From contig NZ_PRDB01000018.1 of assembly GCF_002925905.1 (NCBI RefSeq), positions 1 through 42,773 on the forward strand: 42,773 bases of DNA. Direction: 5' to 3'. How positions within the stretch are numbered: the stretch's first letter is position 1; every line of letters begins with the position of its first letter. A program made the position numbers and the translations under genes. The notes beneath the pieces were generated by a model. That model was given only the letters and a program-made list of their open reading frames with translations. It was not told the DNA's origin and did no database searches. The stretch is from Klebsiella michiganensis (GTDB lineage: Bacteria > Pseudomonadota > Gammaproteobacteria > Enterobacterales > Enterobacteriaceae). Below are positions 1 through 9,290 of this stretch, one piece after another.

Positions 1-450
1 CTTGACCAGTGCCCGGCCAATCGCTACTCGCTGTCGTTGCCCACCTGAGAGCATCGCCGGTTTACGTTCCAGCAGCAATGTAAGTTGCAAAATATTTGCC
101 GCCTCATGCACACGCCGGGTAATTTCCTTTTTCGGGCATTTCGCCAGCGTCAGGCCGTATGCCATATTTTCTTCAACCGTCATGTGAGGATAAAGGGCGT
201 ACGACTGAAACACCATGCCGATGCTGCGCTCCTGCGGCAGGGTGTCATTAATTAACTGGCCATCAAGAAACATTTCCCCGGCGCTAATATCTTCCAGCCC
301 GGCAATCATGCGTAATAAGGTGGATTTACCACTGCCGGATGGGCCGACTATCACCACAAATTCCCCGTCTTCAATATCGAGGTTAATATCCTGTACCACA
401 TTCAGGTCGTGATAAGTTTTTCCTGCATTCTGTAAAACTAAACGTCCCAT
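1..450 (-). CDS. ABC transporter ATP-binding subunit, MalK/UgpC type (partial, cut by window start)
   Basis: This is the N-terminal 150 residues of an ATPase that powers a sugar-type importer at the inner face of the membrane. The translation shows a Walker A motif (GPSGSGKST), a Q-loop in the usual [14 protein letters not shown] context, and the signature [15 protein letters not shown]. The window edge falls before Walker B. The start is the ATG at 450, ten bases after the oxidase stop at 462. It is the last visible gene of the operon that also encodes the two permeases and binding protein at 2703-5730, so it almost certainly energises that importer. The MalK-type C-terminal regulatory domain cannot be seen. 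Confidence 0.9.
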   Translation of the reverse strand, partial: MGRLVLQNAGKTYHDLNVVQDINLDIEDGEFVVIVGPSGSGKSTLLRMIAGLEDISAGEMFLDGQLINDTLPQERSIGMVFQSYALYPHMTVEENMAYGLTLAKCPKKEITRRVHEAANILQLTLLLERKPAMLSGGQRQRVAIGRALVK

Positions 451-461
451 CTTTATTCCTG

Positions 462-1601
462 TTAATGTGCAAATCGTCGCGGATCAATAAATGCCGTTTC
501 CAGCTCCACGGTACTGCCCTGCGCCTGGCGGGCCAGCACCTCGCCGATGGCAGGTGCGTGTTTGAAAGCATGGCCGTTGTCACCGCCCGCAACCAGAATG
601 TTGCCCCGGTAACGTCCGACAATAAATTGCGCATCCGGCGTTCGGGTGATCATGCACGGATGCGCACTTGCCGGTTCAGGGCTGATATCTTCCAGCCATT
701 GACGAACGGCCGCGCGCAGTTCAGCGGTATCTTCGCGGGCAATATGCCTGTCAGGGTTCTCCAGATTCAGCGCGGTACGTGGAACTCCGACATCGCCAAG
801 CCCAAGTTTCACTAAGCCGCCAGCTTGCGCACCGTGGCCCCACAGCGTCAGCTGCGGGCTGATTTCACGCACAAATACCGGGAAGGCGTCCAGGCTGTAG
901 CCCGCGACGGGATCAAACCAGGTCATTATTGTGCGAACAGGGTCAAGCGGCAGATCCGGTGCGAAACGCGTGAGCCAGGCGCCGCCAGCAATCACCACCT
1001 GACTGGCGCGAATCTCACCTGCGGAAGTGACAATACGCACCGCAGCGCCGTGATCCTGCACCGCATCCACCCGTACCGGCGTCAGCACCTGCGCCGATAA
1101 CTGCTGCGCCCGTTGCAATGCCGCGCGAATAAAGCACTCCGGGTTCGCCACGCCTGCTTCGCTATCCACCACTGCCACTTCATCAGACCGTAACCCAATA
1201 TGCTGCGGCTGACGGGCTGCCAGCTCCGTGGACGACCACACCGGCAATTGCACTCCAAGGCGCTGTGCTGCCTGTAAAGTGCCGCTCACCGCCTGTGAGT
1301 CCGGGCGGCCGATAATGGTGCCGCCGGTGATCGACAACAGCGATCCACCGCTGCTCTGTTCCAGTGACTGAAACAGGCGGCGCGATAAACGGGCGTAGTC
1401 GCCGAGCACCGGATGTTCGAGGCAGAAAGTACGAAACAAGCGGGTTTTACCGTGCGTCGCGCCGAGATCATGGGGCGGGGTAAACTGATCGATGCCGATT
1501 GCCTTGACACCTTGTTCCGCCAGCCGCCACAACGTCGCTGCGCCCAGTGCGCCAAGGCCGATGACCGCCACATCAAACTGTTGCTCTGCCACGTCACTCA
1601 T
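462..1601 (-). CDS. FAD-dependent amine oxidase, MSOX/SolA type
   Basis: A 379-residue flavoprotein of the DAO superfamily that would oxidise a secondary amine or N-methyl amino acid, releasing an aldehyde and H2O2. The N-terminus has the dinucleotide-binding motif GLGALG (residues 15-20) followed by an acidic residue (GID). Cys316 lies in [10 protein letters not shown], matching the position where sarcosine oxidase and SolA bind FAD covalently. I chose the ATG at 1601 because the Rossmann strand then starts at residue 10 and AAGGA precedes it. The gene starts four bases after the aldo/keto reductase stop, so the two are probably translationally coupled. The substrate is unknown; N-methyltryptophan or sarcosine would be family defaults. 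Confidence 0.85.
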   Translation of the reverse strand: MSDVAEQQFDVAVIGLGALGAATLWRLAEQGVKAIGIDQFTPPHDLGATHGKTRLFRTFCLEHPVLGDYARLSRRLFQSLEQSSGGSLLSITGGTIIGRPDSQAVSGTLQAAQRLGVQLPVWSSTELAARQPQHIGLRSDEVAVVDSEAGVANPECFIRAALQRAQQLSAQVLTPVRVDAVQDHGAAVRIVTSAGEIRASQVVIAGGAWLTRFAPDLPLDPVRTIMTWFDPVAGYSLDAFPVFVREISPQLTLWGHGAQAGGLVKLGLGDVGVPRTALNLENPDRHIAREDTAELRAAVRQWLEDISPEPASAHPCMITRTPDAQFIVGRYRGNILVAGGDNGHAFKHAPAIGEVLARQAQGSTVELETAFIDPRRFAH

Positions 1602-1605
1602 CCTT

Positions 1606-2679
1606 TTACAGTTCGGAGGAAATTTTCCACGGATTAACACCTCCATCATGCACCGCGAACCGATCAATCCGTGCCAACTCATCGGCGGTGAATGCCAGGT
1701 TGTCCAGCGCTTTCAGGTTCTCCGCCAGCTGTTCCTTACTGGAAACGCCCACCAGCGTTGAGGCTACGCGCGGGTCCCGCAGCGTCCAGGCTATCGCCAG
1801 TTGTGACAGGCTCTGTCCACGTTCAGCAGCAATCGCGGCCAGCCCACGCAGACGGTTCAGGTTGTCTTCGGACTGCGCCTCGGCGGAAATGTAAGGACGA
1901 TGCTGCGCGCGCTGCACCTTATCAAAGCCCTGGAGATAACGATCCGCCAGCAGCCCCTGCGCCAGCGGCGTAAAGGCCACCGCTGCGCCGCCAGATTCGC
2001 CGAGGTCGTCCAGCAGCTCATCTTCAATCCAGCGGTTGATCAGCGAATAAGAGGACTGATTGACCAGCAGTGGTGTACCCAGTTCGCGGGCAATGGCGAA
2101 AGCCTCATGGGATCGCTGCGCAGAATACGAAGAGATGCCGACATATAGCGCCTTGCCGGAACGCACGATAGTATCCAGCGCTTCAATGGTTTCATACAAC
2201 GGTGTGTCCGGGTCAAAACGGTGTGAATAGAAAATATCCACGTAGTCGAGATCGAGACGTTCCAGCGACTCATCAATGCTGCCCAGCAGGTGCTTTTTGC
2301 CGCCCAGACGCCCGTTCGGTCCCAGCCACTGCGGCCAGCCCGCTTTGGTGGCGATCACCAGCTCATTACGGTACGGGTGAAAATCTTTGCGCAGAATGCG
2401 GCCGATATTTTCTTCAGCGGCACCCAGCGGCGGGCCATACTGGTTGGCAATATCAAGATGGTTGATGCCGTTTTCAAAGGCGAAACGGAGAATGTCACGC
2501 TGCTGCTGGAACGGCGTGGTGTCGCCAAAGTTGTACCAGGTTCCAAGACCAATCGGCGAGACAATCAGGCCGCTGTTGCCGACGCGATTGTAGCCATAAC
2601 GTTTAAAGCGGTTCTCCGGCGCGGCCCACGGGTTATTCGGGTCCGGGCGTTCATCGAGAAATTCAACGCGTTGTGTCAT
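1606..2679 (-). CDS. Aldo/keto reductase, YghZ/Kv-beta-like
   Basis: A 357-residue NADPH-dependent reductase of the aldo/keto reductase fold. It resembles the YghZ (L-glyceraldehyde 3-phosphate reductase) and Kv-beta branch. The catalytic tetrad is visible: Asp in HLDIANQYG, Tyr in the same segment, Lys in ATKAGW and His in FYSHRFD. An ATGATG pair occurs at 2682 and 2679; the second has an AGGAG at better distance, so I use 2679. It sits between the second permease and the amine oxidase. A likely role is reducing an aldehyde formed by one of the neighbouring oxidases or monooxygenases, which is inference. Confidence 0.87.
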   Translation of the reverse strand: MTQRVEFLDERPDPNNPWAAPENRFKRYGYNRVGNSGLIVSPIGLGTWYNFGDTTPFQQQRDILRFAFENGINHLDIANQYGPPLGAAEENIGRILRKDFHPYRNELVIATKAGWPQWLGPNGRLGGKKHLLGSIDESLERLDLDYVDIFYSHRFDPDTPLYETIEALDTIVRSGKALYVGISSYSAQRSHEAFAIARELGTPLLVNQSSYSLINRWIEDELLDDLGESGGAAVAFTPLAQGLLADRYLQGFDKVQRAQHRPYISAEAQSEDNLNRLRGLAAIAAERGQSLSQLAIAWTLRDPRVASTLVGVSSKEQLAENLKALDNLAFTADELARIDRFAVHDGGVNPWKISSEL

Positions 2680-2702
2680 CATATTCTCCTGCATAATTCA
2701 TG

Positions 2703-3548
2703 TTATTTGCCGCCGGTATGACTCAGCGAATGGGTAAAAGAGCGTTGACCAAAGAAGATCAGCAGCGCCGGGATCAGCGCCAGAATAAATACTTCGGCAA
2801 AAGCGAGGCCGTAGTCCTGGGTGTAGGCGGAATCCGACAGACCAATCGCCACCGCGCCGGTCTGTTTACTGTTGTCGGTGATAATCAGCGACGGCCACAG
2901 CCAGGCGTTCCACTGTGCCATTGCCAGAATCATCGCCGAGCCGATCACCGCCGGGCGTACCAGGGGCAGGTAAATCTGAAACAAAATGCGCCACCAGGAG
3001 GCGCCATCCAGCAGTGCCGCTTCCAGTTGCTCGCGCGGTATACTTAAAAAGAACTGGCGCAGGTTGAAGATGGCCAGGCCATGTACCAGCCCCGGCACAA
3101 TCAGCGCCGTCAGGGTGTTCGCCAGCCCGAGTTGCGTGAACACCGTGGTCAGCGGTAACGCCACCACTTCAAACGGGATCATGAAGGCGAACACCACCAC
3201 CACAAACAGCCAGTCACGTCCTGGGAAACGCATAACCGCCAGCGGAAACGCGGCGAGAATCGCCAGTAGCGTGCCGATCGCCGCGGATACTCCGGTCACC
3301 CATAACGAGTTGAACAGATTGGTGATGAATCCCCGGTTGAAAGCGGAGGTGAAATTTTCCAGCGTCCAGGTGCGCGGGATAAAGGTCCATATATCCACAC
3401 TGGCCTGAAAGGTTTGCGTTACCGGGCGAAAGGCCGAGGCCACCAGCCAGATAAACGGCACGGCAAACAGCAGTGAAATCAGTAAAGCCACGCTGGTTGC
3501 CAGCACTCGTCGCCACTGACGACGGCGCAAAACAACACGCCGCGTCAT
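2703..3548 (-). CDS. Sugar-type ABC importer permease, MalG family
   Basis: A 281-residue inner-membrane protein with six predicted hydrophobic segments. The EAA loop that docks the ATPase is recognisable as REQLEAALLDGASWWRI. The start at 3548 (MTRRVVL...) overlaps the stop of the partner permease in an ATGA. A longer reading frame upstream is only a shadow over the partner gene. It forms a heterodimer with the MalF-like protein at 3545-4429 and is driven by the ATPase at 1-450. The substrate is not shown by the sequence. Confidence 0.9.
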   Translation of the reverse strand: MTRRVVLRRRQWRRVLATSVALLISLLFAVPFIWLVASAFRPVTQTFQASVDIWTFIPRTWTLENFTSAFNRGFITNLFNSLWVTGVSAAIGTLLAILAAFPLAVMRFPGRDWLFVVVVFAFMIPFEVVALPLTTVFTQLGLANTLTALIVPGLVHGLAIFNLRQFFLSIPREQLEAALLDGASWWRILFQIYLPLVRPAVIGSAMILAMAQWNAWLWPSLIITDNSKQTGAVAIGLSDSAYTQDYGLAFAEVFILALIPALLIFFGQRSFTHSLSHTGGK

Positions 3549-4429
3549 GGCGCGCTGCGCATGCGGTTCAACAGCCGAAACTGCAGCCATACCGTTGCTC
3601 CCATTAAAACGAAAAGCATCGTCATCTCCGCCAGCGCCGCGCCCGGTGAACTGAGGGCGTAATAGCGGGTGATGATGTCGTACATTAAAAAGTTGCTGGA
3701 GCCCTGCGGCCCGCCTTTGGTCAGGGCGCTGATTGGCGCGTAGAGGATGAAGTTCCACACGGTGCTGGCGGTCAGGACAAACAGCAACTGGCGTTGAATT
3801 AACGGCAGCGTGACGTTAATAAACTGCCGCCACTCCCCGGCGCCATCCAGCATCGCTGCGTCGTAATAGTCCTGCGGCACATCACGAATAGCGGCAATCA
3901 GGAAAATCATCCAGTAGCCCACCGCTGTCCAGGTGGAGAGGATCACCAGCGCGGCCAGTGCGCCATTGACATCGGTAAACCAGCCGCTGGCTGGCAGATG
4001 TGCCAGCGTCAGCAGGCTGTTCACCACCCCTTCGGGACGCAGCAACACGCCGAACACCACGGTCGTGCCCATCAGCGGCAGAGCCGTGGGCAAGAAGGCC
4101 AGTGTGCGCCACACGCCAGTGAATGCCACATTGCGCGTCAGCAGCCAGGCAAGAAGCAGGGCGAACACCATCGTTAGCGGATTGACCAGCCCGGCGAACA
4201 GCAGCGTGCGCCACACCGAATCCCAGAAACCGGGATCGTCAAACAGGTCGAGATAGTTCTGCCAGCCAACCCATTTCGGCGGGATCACGCTACCCGGCAC
4301 CGAGGTGTAGAACGATTCCACCACCGCCATGCCTGCCGGAATAATACGCAACAACAACAACAGTGCTAACGCCGGAGCCAGCAACAACAGCGCGGTGCGT
4401 GATTCGTGGCGGGAGGCACGGCTGGTCAC
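3545..4429 (-). CDS. Sugar-type ABC importer permease, MalF family
   Basis: A 294-residue integral membrane subunit with six hydrophobic segments and the EAA-type loop DVPQDYYDAAMLDGAGEWRQF. Two GTG codons can start it, at 4444 and 4429. I favour 4429: it forms a GTGA overlap with the binding-protein stop and has GGAGA nine bases upstream. It lacks the long periplasmic loop of true MalF, as do most CUT1 permeases for other substrates. It pairs with the MalG-like permease next door. Confidence 0.88.
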   Translation of the reverse strand: MTSRASRHESRTALLLLAPALALLLLLRIIPAGMAVVESFYTSVPGSVIPPKWVGWQNYLDLFDDPGFWDSVWRTLLFAGLVNPLTMVFALLLAWLLTRNVAFTGVWRTLAFLPTALPLMGTTVVFGVLLRPEGVVNSLLTLAHLPASGWFTDVNGALAALVILSTWTAVGYWMIFLIAAIRDVPQDYYDAAMLDGAGEWRQFINVTLPLIQRQLLFVLTASTVWNFILYAPISALTKGGPQGSSNFLMYDIITRYYALSSPGAALAEMTMLFVLMGATVWLQFRLLNRMRSAP

Positions 4430-5730
4430 TGATATTTTCTCCACGCAGCGTTCAGTTTCGCATTAGTGGTATCCAGCGTTTTCTTTGCATCGGCGCCGTT
4501 GGTGATGTCGGCAATAGCTGCACTCACCAGTTGCGTAAACTCCGCACCGCCAACGGTTTGCGGGCGGATCCGCGCCGAGTGCTGCGCCTGCCAGGTCAGG
4601 ATATCCTGCAAACCGTTAAGGCGCGGATCAGCGTAAATCGGGTTTTTCCAGAACACCGCGCGGGTGGTGTCGGTGGTCGGTACGTTTTCCGTTTCCGGGT
4701 CAGCAGAGACAAAACCGCCGTTTTCACCAAACAGATACCAGTTGAGGAACAGCGCGGCGGCCTGTTGTTTTTCCGGGCTGGACAGTGCGCTGATACCCAA
4801 CGCCCAGCCGCCGCTGGTGGTTGCATCCTGACCACCGTCAAATTTCGGGGCGGTGGTGATGCCGAAATCGAGGCTGGCATTTTTGGTGATGGTTGGCGAA
4901 TTCCAGATGCCGCCATAGAAGAAAGCGCTGTCTCCGTTGGCGAAGGCCAGCGCGGTTTCACGCACGCCGCGCGGCGCCAGACCATCGGCATACAGTTTGC
5001 CGTACCAGCTCAGGGCTTTGACCCATCCGGCGTTGTTGATGTCCGGGGTCAGCTGATTGTCACCTTTCACCCCCGTGCCAGCGCCGAGGGATTCTGCCAG
5101 TGGTTGCAGGTAGTAATACATATCCGGCGTGGAGAAGGTGATGCCGTAAGGCGCGGCTTTCGCTGCCACCGCTTTACGTGCTGTCGCTTCCACCCACTCC
5201 CATGTCGGCGCTTCCCCGGCTTTGTTTGACGGGAATGCCACACCAATCTGCTTCAGCACTTTTTTGTTGTAATAGAGGAAGGTGGTACCTATCTGGTACG
5301 GCAAATTGAGCAGTTTGCCGTTGATGGTGGACTCTTTCAGCGCCGGTGGATCAATCAGGTTACGTTTCGCGGCGAAGGCGTCCGTCAGATCGGCTTCCCA
5401 GCCGCGTACGGCGTAGCTGGCACTCTGGGGTTGGTCGATATCGAAAATATCCACCTCCCTCTGGGCGAAACGGGCGCCTAGAGTTTCGTTGTAACTGTTG
5501 AATGGCACTGCGTGGTAGCTGATTTTGATCGTCGGGTACTGTTTTTCAAACGCCGCGATAATCTTGTTGGCTCGCTCAGCCGGAATCGCACCACCGAAGT
5601 AATTGAGGGTGATACTTTTCTCCGGTGCTTTCAGGCTTTCCACCGCCGGAATGGTGGCGGCGGATACCGTTGTCGTAATGAAAATCAGGCCTGCCACCAG
5701 GCTGATAGATGTTTTTGCAGATGCTGTCAT
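4426..5730 (-). CDS. Periplasmic substrate-binding protein of a sugar-type ABC importer
   Basis: A 434-residue family-1 solute-binding protein. It begins with a Sec signal peptide ending near VSAA, with no lipobox Cys, so it should be free in the periplasm. The mature part starts with the strand-turn SITLNYFGG and carries typical cluster-1 binding-protein segments such as the hinge-region GGWALGISALS. AGGGGT five bases before the ATG at 5730 is a good ribosome site. It follows the FMN monooxygenase after 26 bases. The neighbouring oxidases suggest the ligand may not be an ordinary sugar; candidates are a sugar sulfonate, glycosylated thio compound or amine. Confidence 0.88.
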   Translation of the reverse strand: MTASAKTSISLVAGLIFITTTVSAATIPAVESLKAPEKSITLNYFGGAIPAERANKIIAAFEKQYPTIKISYHAVPFNSYNETLGARFAQREVDIFDIDQPQSASYAVRGWEADLTDAFAAKRNLIDPPALKESTINGKLLNLPYQIGTTFLYYNKKVLKQIGVAFPSNKAGEAPTWEWVEATARKAVAAKAAPYGITFSTPDMYYYLQPLAESLGAGTGVKGDNQLTPDINNAGWVKALSWYGKLYADGLAPRGVRETALAFANGDSAFFYGGIWNSPTITKNASLDFGITTAPKFDGGQDATTSGGWALGISALSSPEKQQAAALFLNWYLFGENGGFVSADPETENVPTTDTTRAVFWKNPIYADPRLNGLQDILTWQAQHSARIRPQTVGGAEFTQLVSAAIADITNGADAKKTLDTTNAKLNAAWRKYQ

Positions 5731-5756
5731 GTATTACCCCTAAATTATATTTGTTG

Positions 5757-7142
5757 TTATTGTTGCTTTGTAAAACGCCCGCGATAACCGGCTGCCGGAT
5801 GCGGAGCGGCCAGACGGTCGCCCTGGCCAAATAGCCGGTTTCGCAGGGAGGAGGCGGGTTGCGGCGGCTGGAACAGGCCGCGCGCCGTCAGCACTGGCAA
5901 TACCTGTTCGGCGAATTCGCTAAAGTCGCGGGGGCTGACGAATTCGTGCAGGTTGAAGCCATCCACACCGGTGATACGCACGATTTCTTCAATGTCATCG
6001 GCGATGCGCTCCGGCGTACCCACCAGCGTGCTGGCGTAGGGGCTTAAGTTCACCAGCCGCTGTTTGATGGCGGCGATGCTGTCCGGGCGTGCTTTTTCAC
6101 TGGTGAATCGGGCCGATTCAGAACGGGAGAAGTTGTGCGGTTCCGAAGTTAGCGTGTCGTCATCGTGATAGCGGGAGAGGTCAAAGCCGCTGGCACCACC
6201 AAACGCGGCATACTGTGCTTCCGGTGACTGAGCGGCACGAATGGCATTGGCTTTTTCTTCCGCTTGCGCCTGAGTGCGTCCAGTCACCACCGAGAGATCG
6301 GTCACCACTTTAATTGCCTCTGGCGAGCGCCCGGCCTCCACTGCGGCGGCGTGCAGCTTATCGACATTGATGCGCAGGGCATCCAGGTTCATGCCGTTGA
6401 CGAACACCACTTCGGCGTGGCGTGCAGCAAAGGCCAGCCCACGGGCAGACGCTCCCGCCTGGAAAATCACCGGCGTGCGTTGCACACTCGGCTCCGTCAG
6501 CGCTGGCCCCTGTACGGAAAAATGTTCGCCCTGGTGGTTGATACGATGGACTTTGCTGGCATCGGCATAGCGTTTGGTGGTTTTGTCGTACAGTACGGCA
6601 TCCTCTTCCCAGCTTCCTTCCAGCAGCTTGTAGAACACCGTCAGAAACTCTTCCGCCCGTGCATAGCGCACTTCATGAGGCAACTGATCCGGCAGGCCGT
6701 AGTTGCGCGCAGCATTCGGCAGGTAAGATGTCACCACGTTCCAGCCGATTCGCCCTTTCGACAGATGATCCAGGGTGCCGAAACGGCGGGCGAAGGTGAA
6801 GGGATGTTCATAGGTCGTGGACGCTGTAACCGCAAAGCTGAGGTTTTTGCTGGCCGCCAGCATTGCCGGGATCACCATAAACGGATCATTGAGCGGGAAA
6901 TCCACCGCCCCTTCGATGGCCGGATCGGGAGATTGACGATAGACGTCATACACTCCCAGAACATCGGCAAAAAACAGTGCGGTAAACCCGGCTTCGTCGA
7001 GGAATCGTGCGCGCTCCACCCAGTAGTCGAGGTCTTTGTAGCGGTGACGCTGGCTATCCAGGTGCGTCCAGCTCCCCTGGGCGTAGTAGCCCACGCCGTT
7101 CATTTCAAATGCGTTAAAAATCAGCGAGCGCGGTTCGCTCAT
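5757..7142 (-). CDS. FMN-dependent monooxygenase, NtaA/SnaA/DszA family (luciferase-like)
   Basis: A 461-residue member of the bacterial luciferase-like flavin monooxygenases. Family features include the N-terminal FNAFEMNGVGYYAQGSW, the FFADVLGVYD strand, the GRIGWNVVTSY segment and DGFNLHEFVSPRDF near the C-terminus. These match the NtaA/SnaA/SoxA(DszA)/DmoA branch rather than the shorter SsuD branch. Such enzymes use FMNH2 from a separate reductase and O2 to cleave C-N or C-S bonds. No flavin reductase gene is visible in this window. It overlaps the upstream acyl-CoA-dehydrogenase-like gene in an ATGA. The substrate is unknown; an organosulfur compound is likely from context. Confidence 0.88.
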   Translation of the reverse strand: MSEPRSLIFNAFEMNGVGYYAQGSWTHLDSQRHRYKDLDYWVERARFLDEAGFTALFFADVLGVYDVYRQSPDPAIEGAVDFPLNDPFMVIPAMLAASKNLSFAVTASTTYEHPFTFARRFGTLDHLSKGRIGWNVVTSYLPNAARNYGLPDQLPHEVRYARAEEFLTVFYKLLEGSWEEDAVLYDKTTKRYADASKVHRINHQGEHFSVQGPALTEPSVQRTPVIFQAGASARGLAFAARHAEVVFVNGMNLDALRINVDKLHAAAVEAGRSPEAIKVVTDLSVVTGRTQAQAEEKANAIRAAQSPEAQYAAFGGASGFDLSRYHDDDTLTSEPHNFSRSESARFTSEKARPDSIAAIKQRLVNLSPYASTLVGTPERIADDIEEIVRITGVDGFNLHEFVSPRDFSEFAEQVLPVLTARGLFQPPQPASSLRNRLFGQGDRLAAPHPAAGYRGRFTKQQ

Positions 7143-8314
7143 GGCTGAGGCTCCTTAAACTGGGCAATCTGGCTGCGGCCAAGTTCCTGATAGCGCAGTC
7201 GAACCGGGTCATGCAGGGTGTGAGTGCGGGCGTTGCGCCAGTAACGGTCAATACGCAGGGCACGGTCAGCGGCACGGGCACCGCTCCAGGAAAAAACATC
7301 GCTGCTGGCGGCCAGGCTGACTTCCGCAGCCAGTGCTTTGGCAGCGGAGAGCTGTGCCCGGAGCTGTGGATAAAGTTGCGTTTGTTGGCTGGCATCGGCC
7401 TGTTGCACTTCATCGAGCAAATGCGCGGTGTTTTCCAGTAGCGCCGCAACGGACAAAATCCGCGCGCTCAACAGGCCGATTTGGTATTGCAGAACAGGAT
7501 CTTCCGCCAGCGTCTGATAAGGTGATTCAAAGGGAATGCGCTTATCCGTCGCCACACTTTGCACCCCCCACGTCACGATGCCTTCGGCAATACCGAGGTC
7601 GATGGCGGCATGGATCAGCCGTCCGCTTTCATGCCAGGCAATGCCGCGATGCGCTTCGTCCCATACCGGAATGACGTAATCTGCGGGTACCGTGACGTTT
7701 TCGAGGATAAGTGTCCCACTGGAACTGCCGCGCTGACCGAGGCCATTCCAGTCATCAAGAAGCGTGACACCAGGAGAGTCGGTGCGGATATATGCCAGCG
7801 CCTGACCGCCGTGATCGGCTTTGCCTATTACAGTGACCCAGCGGGCGCCGATGGAGCCCGTGGCGTAATATTTGCGCCCGTTAATGCGGTAAACATCACC
7901 TTCGGGCACCAGCGTGGTAGCAAAATCGGCTGAATGTTTACCGCCGCGTTCGCTGGCTGCATTGGCGATACGTTCACCCTTCAGCACATCCTGATACAGC
8001 ACCTTTTGTGCATCCACTGAAGGGAGCAGGGGAATGGTGTCGGTAAAGCCGTAGTGCGGCTGTAGCAATTGCGCGATACCGGCATCGGCCTGCGCCAGGA
8101 TTCGGCTGACAGCAATAACCTGCGCCTGACTGCCACTCCATCCCCCTGCAGCCTGTGGAACACGTAGTGCCAGCAGGCCCGAGCGGCGCAATGCCTCACG
8201 TGCCAGTTGATAATCACTGTGGAGATCCGCTGTAACGGCCAGCCTGTCCAGCTCTGCTTTTAATGCATAAACTGCGACTGCCACGTCTGGCTCAGCCACT
8301 CTTTGTTTACTCAT
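7139..8314 (-). CDS. Acyl-CoA-dehydrogenase-fold flavin monooxygenase (SfnB/DszC-like)
   Basis: A 391-residue protein with the acyl-CoA dehydrogenase fold. It lacks the usual catalytic Glu context but carries the DszC/SfnB-type ending RYWRNARTHTLHDPVRLRY. The middle beta domain has NGRKYYATGS and GLGQRGSSSGTL. Group D flavin monooxygenases of this kind oxidise sulfur or nitrogen atoms with reduced flavin supplied by a partner. The start at 8314 (MSKQRV) is chosen over an upstream in-frame ATG at 8347 because family homology begins shortly after it. This is the first gene of the minus-strand operon and overlaps the luciferase-like monooxygenase. In Pseudomonas, SfnB works in dimethyl sulfone use under sulfur starvation. 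Confidence 0.83.
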   Translation of the reverse strand: MSKQRVAEPDVAVAVYALKAELDRLAVTADLHSDYQLAREALRRSGLLALRVPQAAGGWSGSQAQVIAVSRILAQADAGIAQLLQPHYGFTDTIPLLPSVDAQKVLYQDVLKGERIANAASERGGKHSADFATTLVPEGDVYRINGRKYYATGSIGARWVTVIGKADHGGQALAYIRTDSPGVTLLDDWNGLGQRGSSSGTLILENVTVPADYVIPVWDEAHRGIAWHESGRLIHAAIDLGIAEGIVTWGVQSVATDKRIPFESPYQTLAEDPVLQYQIGLLSARILSVAALLENTAHLLDEVQQADASQQTQLYPQLRAQLSAAKALAAEVSLAASSDVFSWSGARAADRALRIDRYWRNARTHTLHDPVRLRYQELGRSQIAQFKEPQP

Positions 8315-8869
8315 AATTACCCTGATAAAAATACACATAACGACCAAAAGTTACTGACTGCTAAATCATCTGGTTATTAATTGCATGTGTGAAAATGAAG
8401 TGTTAATGACGTTATATTAACTGTTAATAAAATCAATCCTGCCAGTTATGCGTATTTTAGATATTCAATTGCGGAAAGGTTTAAAACATTTTTTGACTGC
8501 TCATTATATTCGTTTTTTAGCTTTACATTCCTGGTTTAACTATTAGGGGTATGGGGGGTAAATAATTCATGTCCTGGGGGCGAGTATGACCAGATGTTTT
8601 TTTCAATTGAAATGAAAAGAAAGTACTATTTTGAGGGTGGCAGGGGGGCGTTTTATTTCTGAAATAATACTGTTATTTTCTGTTTTTTGCACTTCGAGAA
8701 TATTGTCTACATTGGTAGTGTTTTCTGGTTCCATTTTTTTTTGCAAGCAACAAGCTTCAGCCGAGTGCGGTAGAACGCCTCCTGCCCCCTCTATTTAGTG
8801 AGCCGGAAAGGTATTACCTTTATTGAATCTGATAATAAGCGCCTGATGCAGGCGTGTGTGGTGGTTTGA
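8315..8869. other. AT-rich intergenic stretch, probable promoter region of the minus-strand operon
   Basis: About 555 bases without a supported gene. The part from 8335 to 8540 is markedly AT-rich and must hold the promoter of the operon reading leftward from 8314, but I see no convincing paired -35/-10. A G-run-rich segment lies at 8550-8650. At 8840-8854 there is a short perfect stem (CGCCTG/CAGGCG, three-base loop) just beyond the end of the phosphodiesterase remnant. The missing C-terminal part of that remnant is not found here. Confidence 0.5.
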
Positions 8870-9136
8870 TTAATGGCGACGCTGGTCTTTTTTATCTCTG
8901 CACGTTATTAGTTCATTTATTCCTTCTGGTGAACAACTCACATTTCCTGCGCTTATCGCTTTGCTTAGGGCTCCAGCCAGTTGCCCGGAGACCTCCTCAG
9001 CATTATGCAGTAACCGTCCTGCAACCTGTTCCTGGTGCTCCATTTGATATGCGACGATGAGATGGTTTGTTGCTAACAGAAAGAGCAGGGCAGTTATTAC
9101 CGGAAGCAGGATCTGCAGATACATTAATTTTCTCAT
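8870..9136 (-). pseudogene. Truncated N-terminus of a CSS-motif (EAL-type) cyclic-di-GMP phosphodiesterase
   Basis: An 88-codon frame starting at 9136 with a good AAGGG ribosome site. It opens with a membrane helix (residues 4-29), then a helical periplasmic segment, then the start of a CSS-type sensor (SCSPEGINEL). In family members this is followed by a second Cys region, a second membrane helix and a roughly 250-residue EAL domain. Here the frame ends after DKKDQRRH and neither EAL motif is found up to 8315. I read it as the stump left by a deletion or replacement. It could also be a short membrane protein in its own right. Confidence 0.5.
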
Positions 9137-9256
9137 CGTGTTCCCTTACTGAGATATATCGGATTATTGAAGACTCCGGAAGAGTCTTCCCCTCAATCCT
9201 TATCTTTTTCGCAGATATTGCAATACGGTCTGACTCTTAAACAACAAATAGCTACC

Positions 9257-9282
9257 GAAAATGCGGCAAGAAACTGCCGCAT
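9257..9282 (-). terminator. Rho-independent terminator of the DUF3604 operon
   Basis: A perfect 8-bp stem (ATGCGGCA at 9261-9268 with TGCCGCAT at 9275-9282, six-base loop). Read leftward it is followed by TTTT. It lies nine bases after the DUF3604 stop codon. Confidence 0.75.
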
Positions 9283-9290
9283 GCCACTAT

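Noticed and set aside
5757..7142. SsuD or SmoC-type sulfonate monooxygenase
   Set aside because: The length of 461 residues and the N-terminal and C-terminal motifs match the NtaA/SnaA/DszA branch instead of the shorter SsuD branch.
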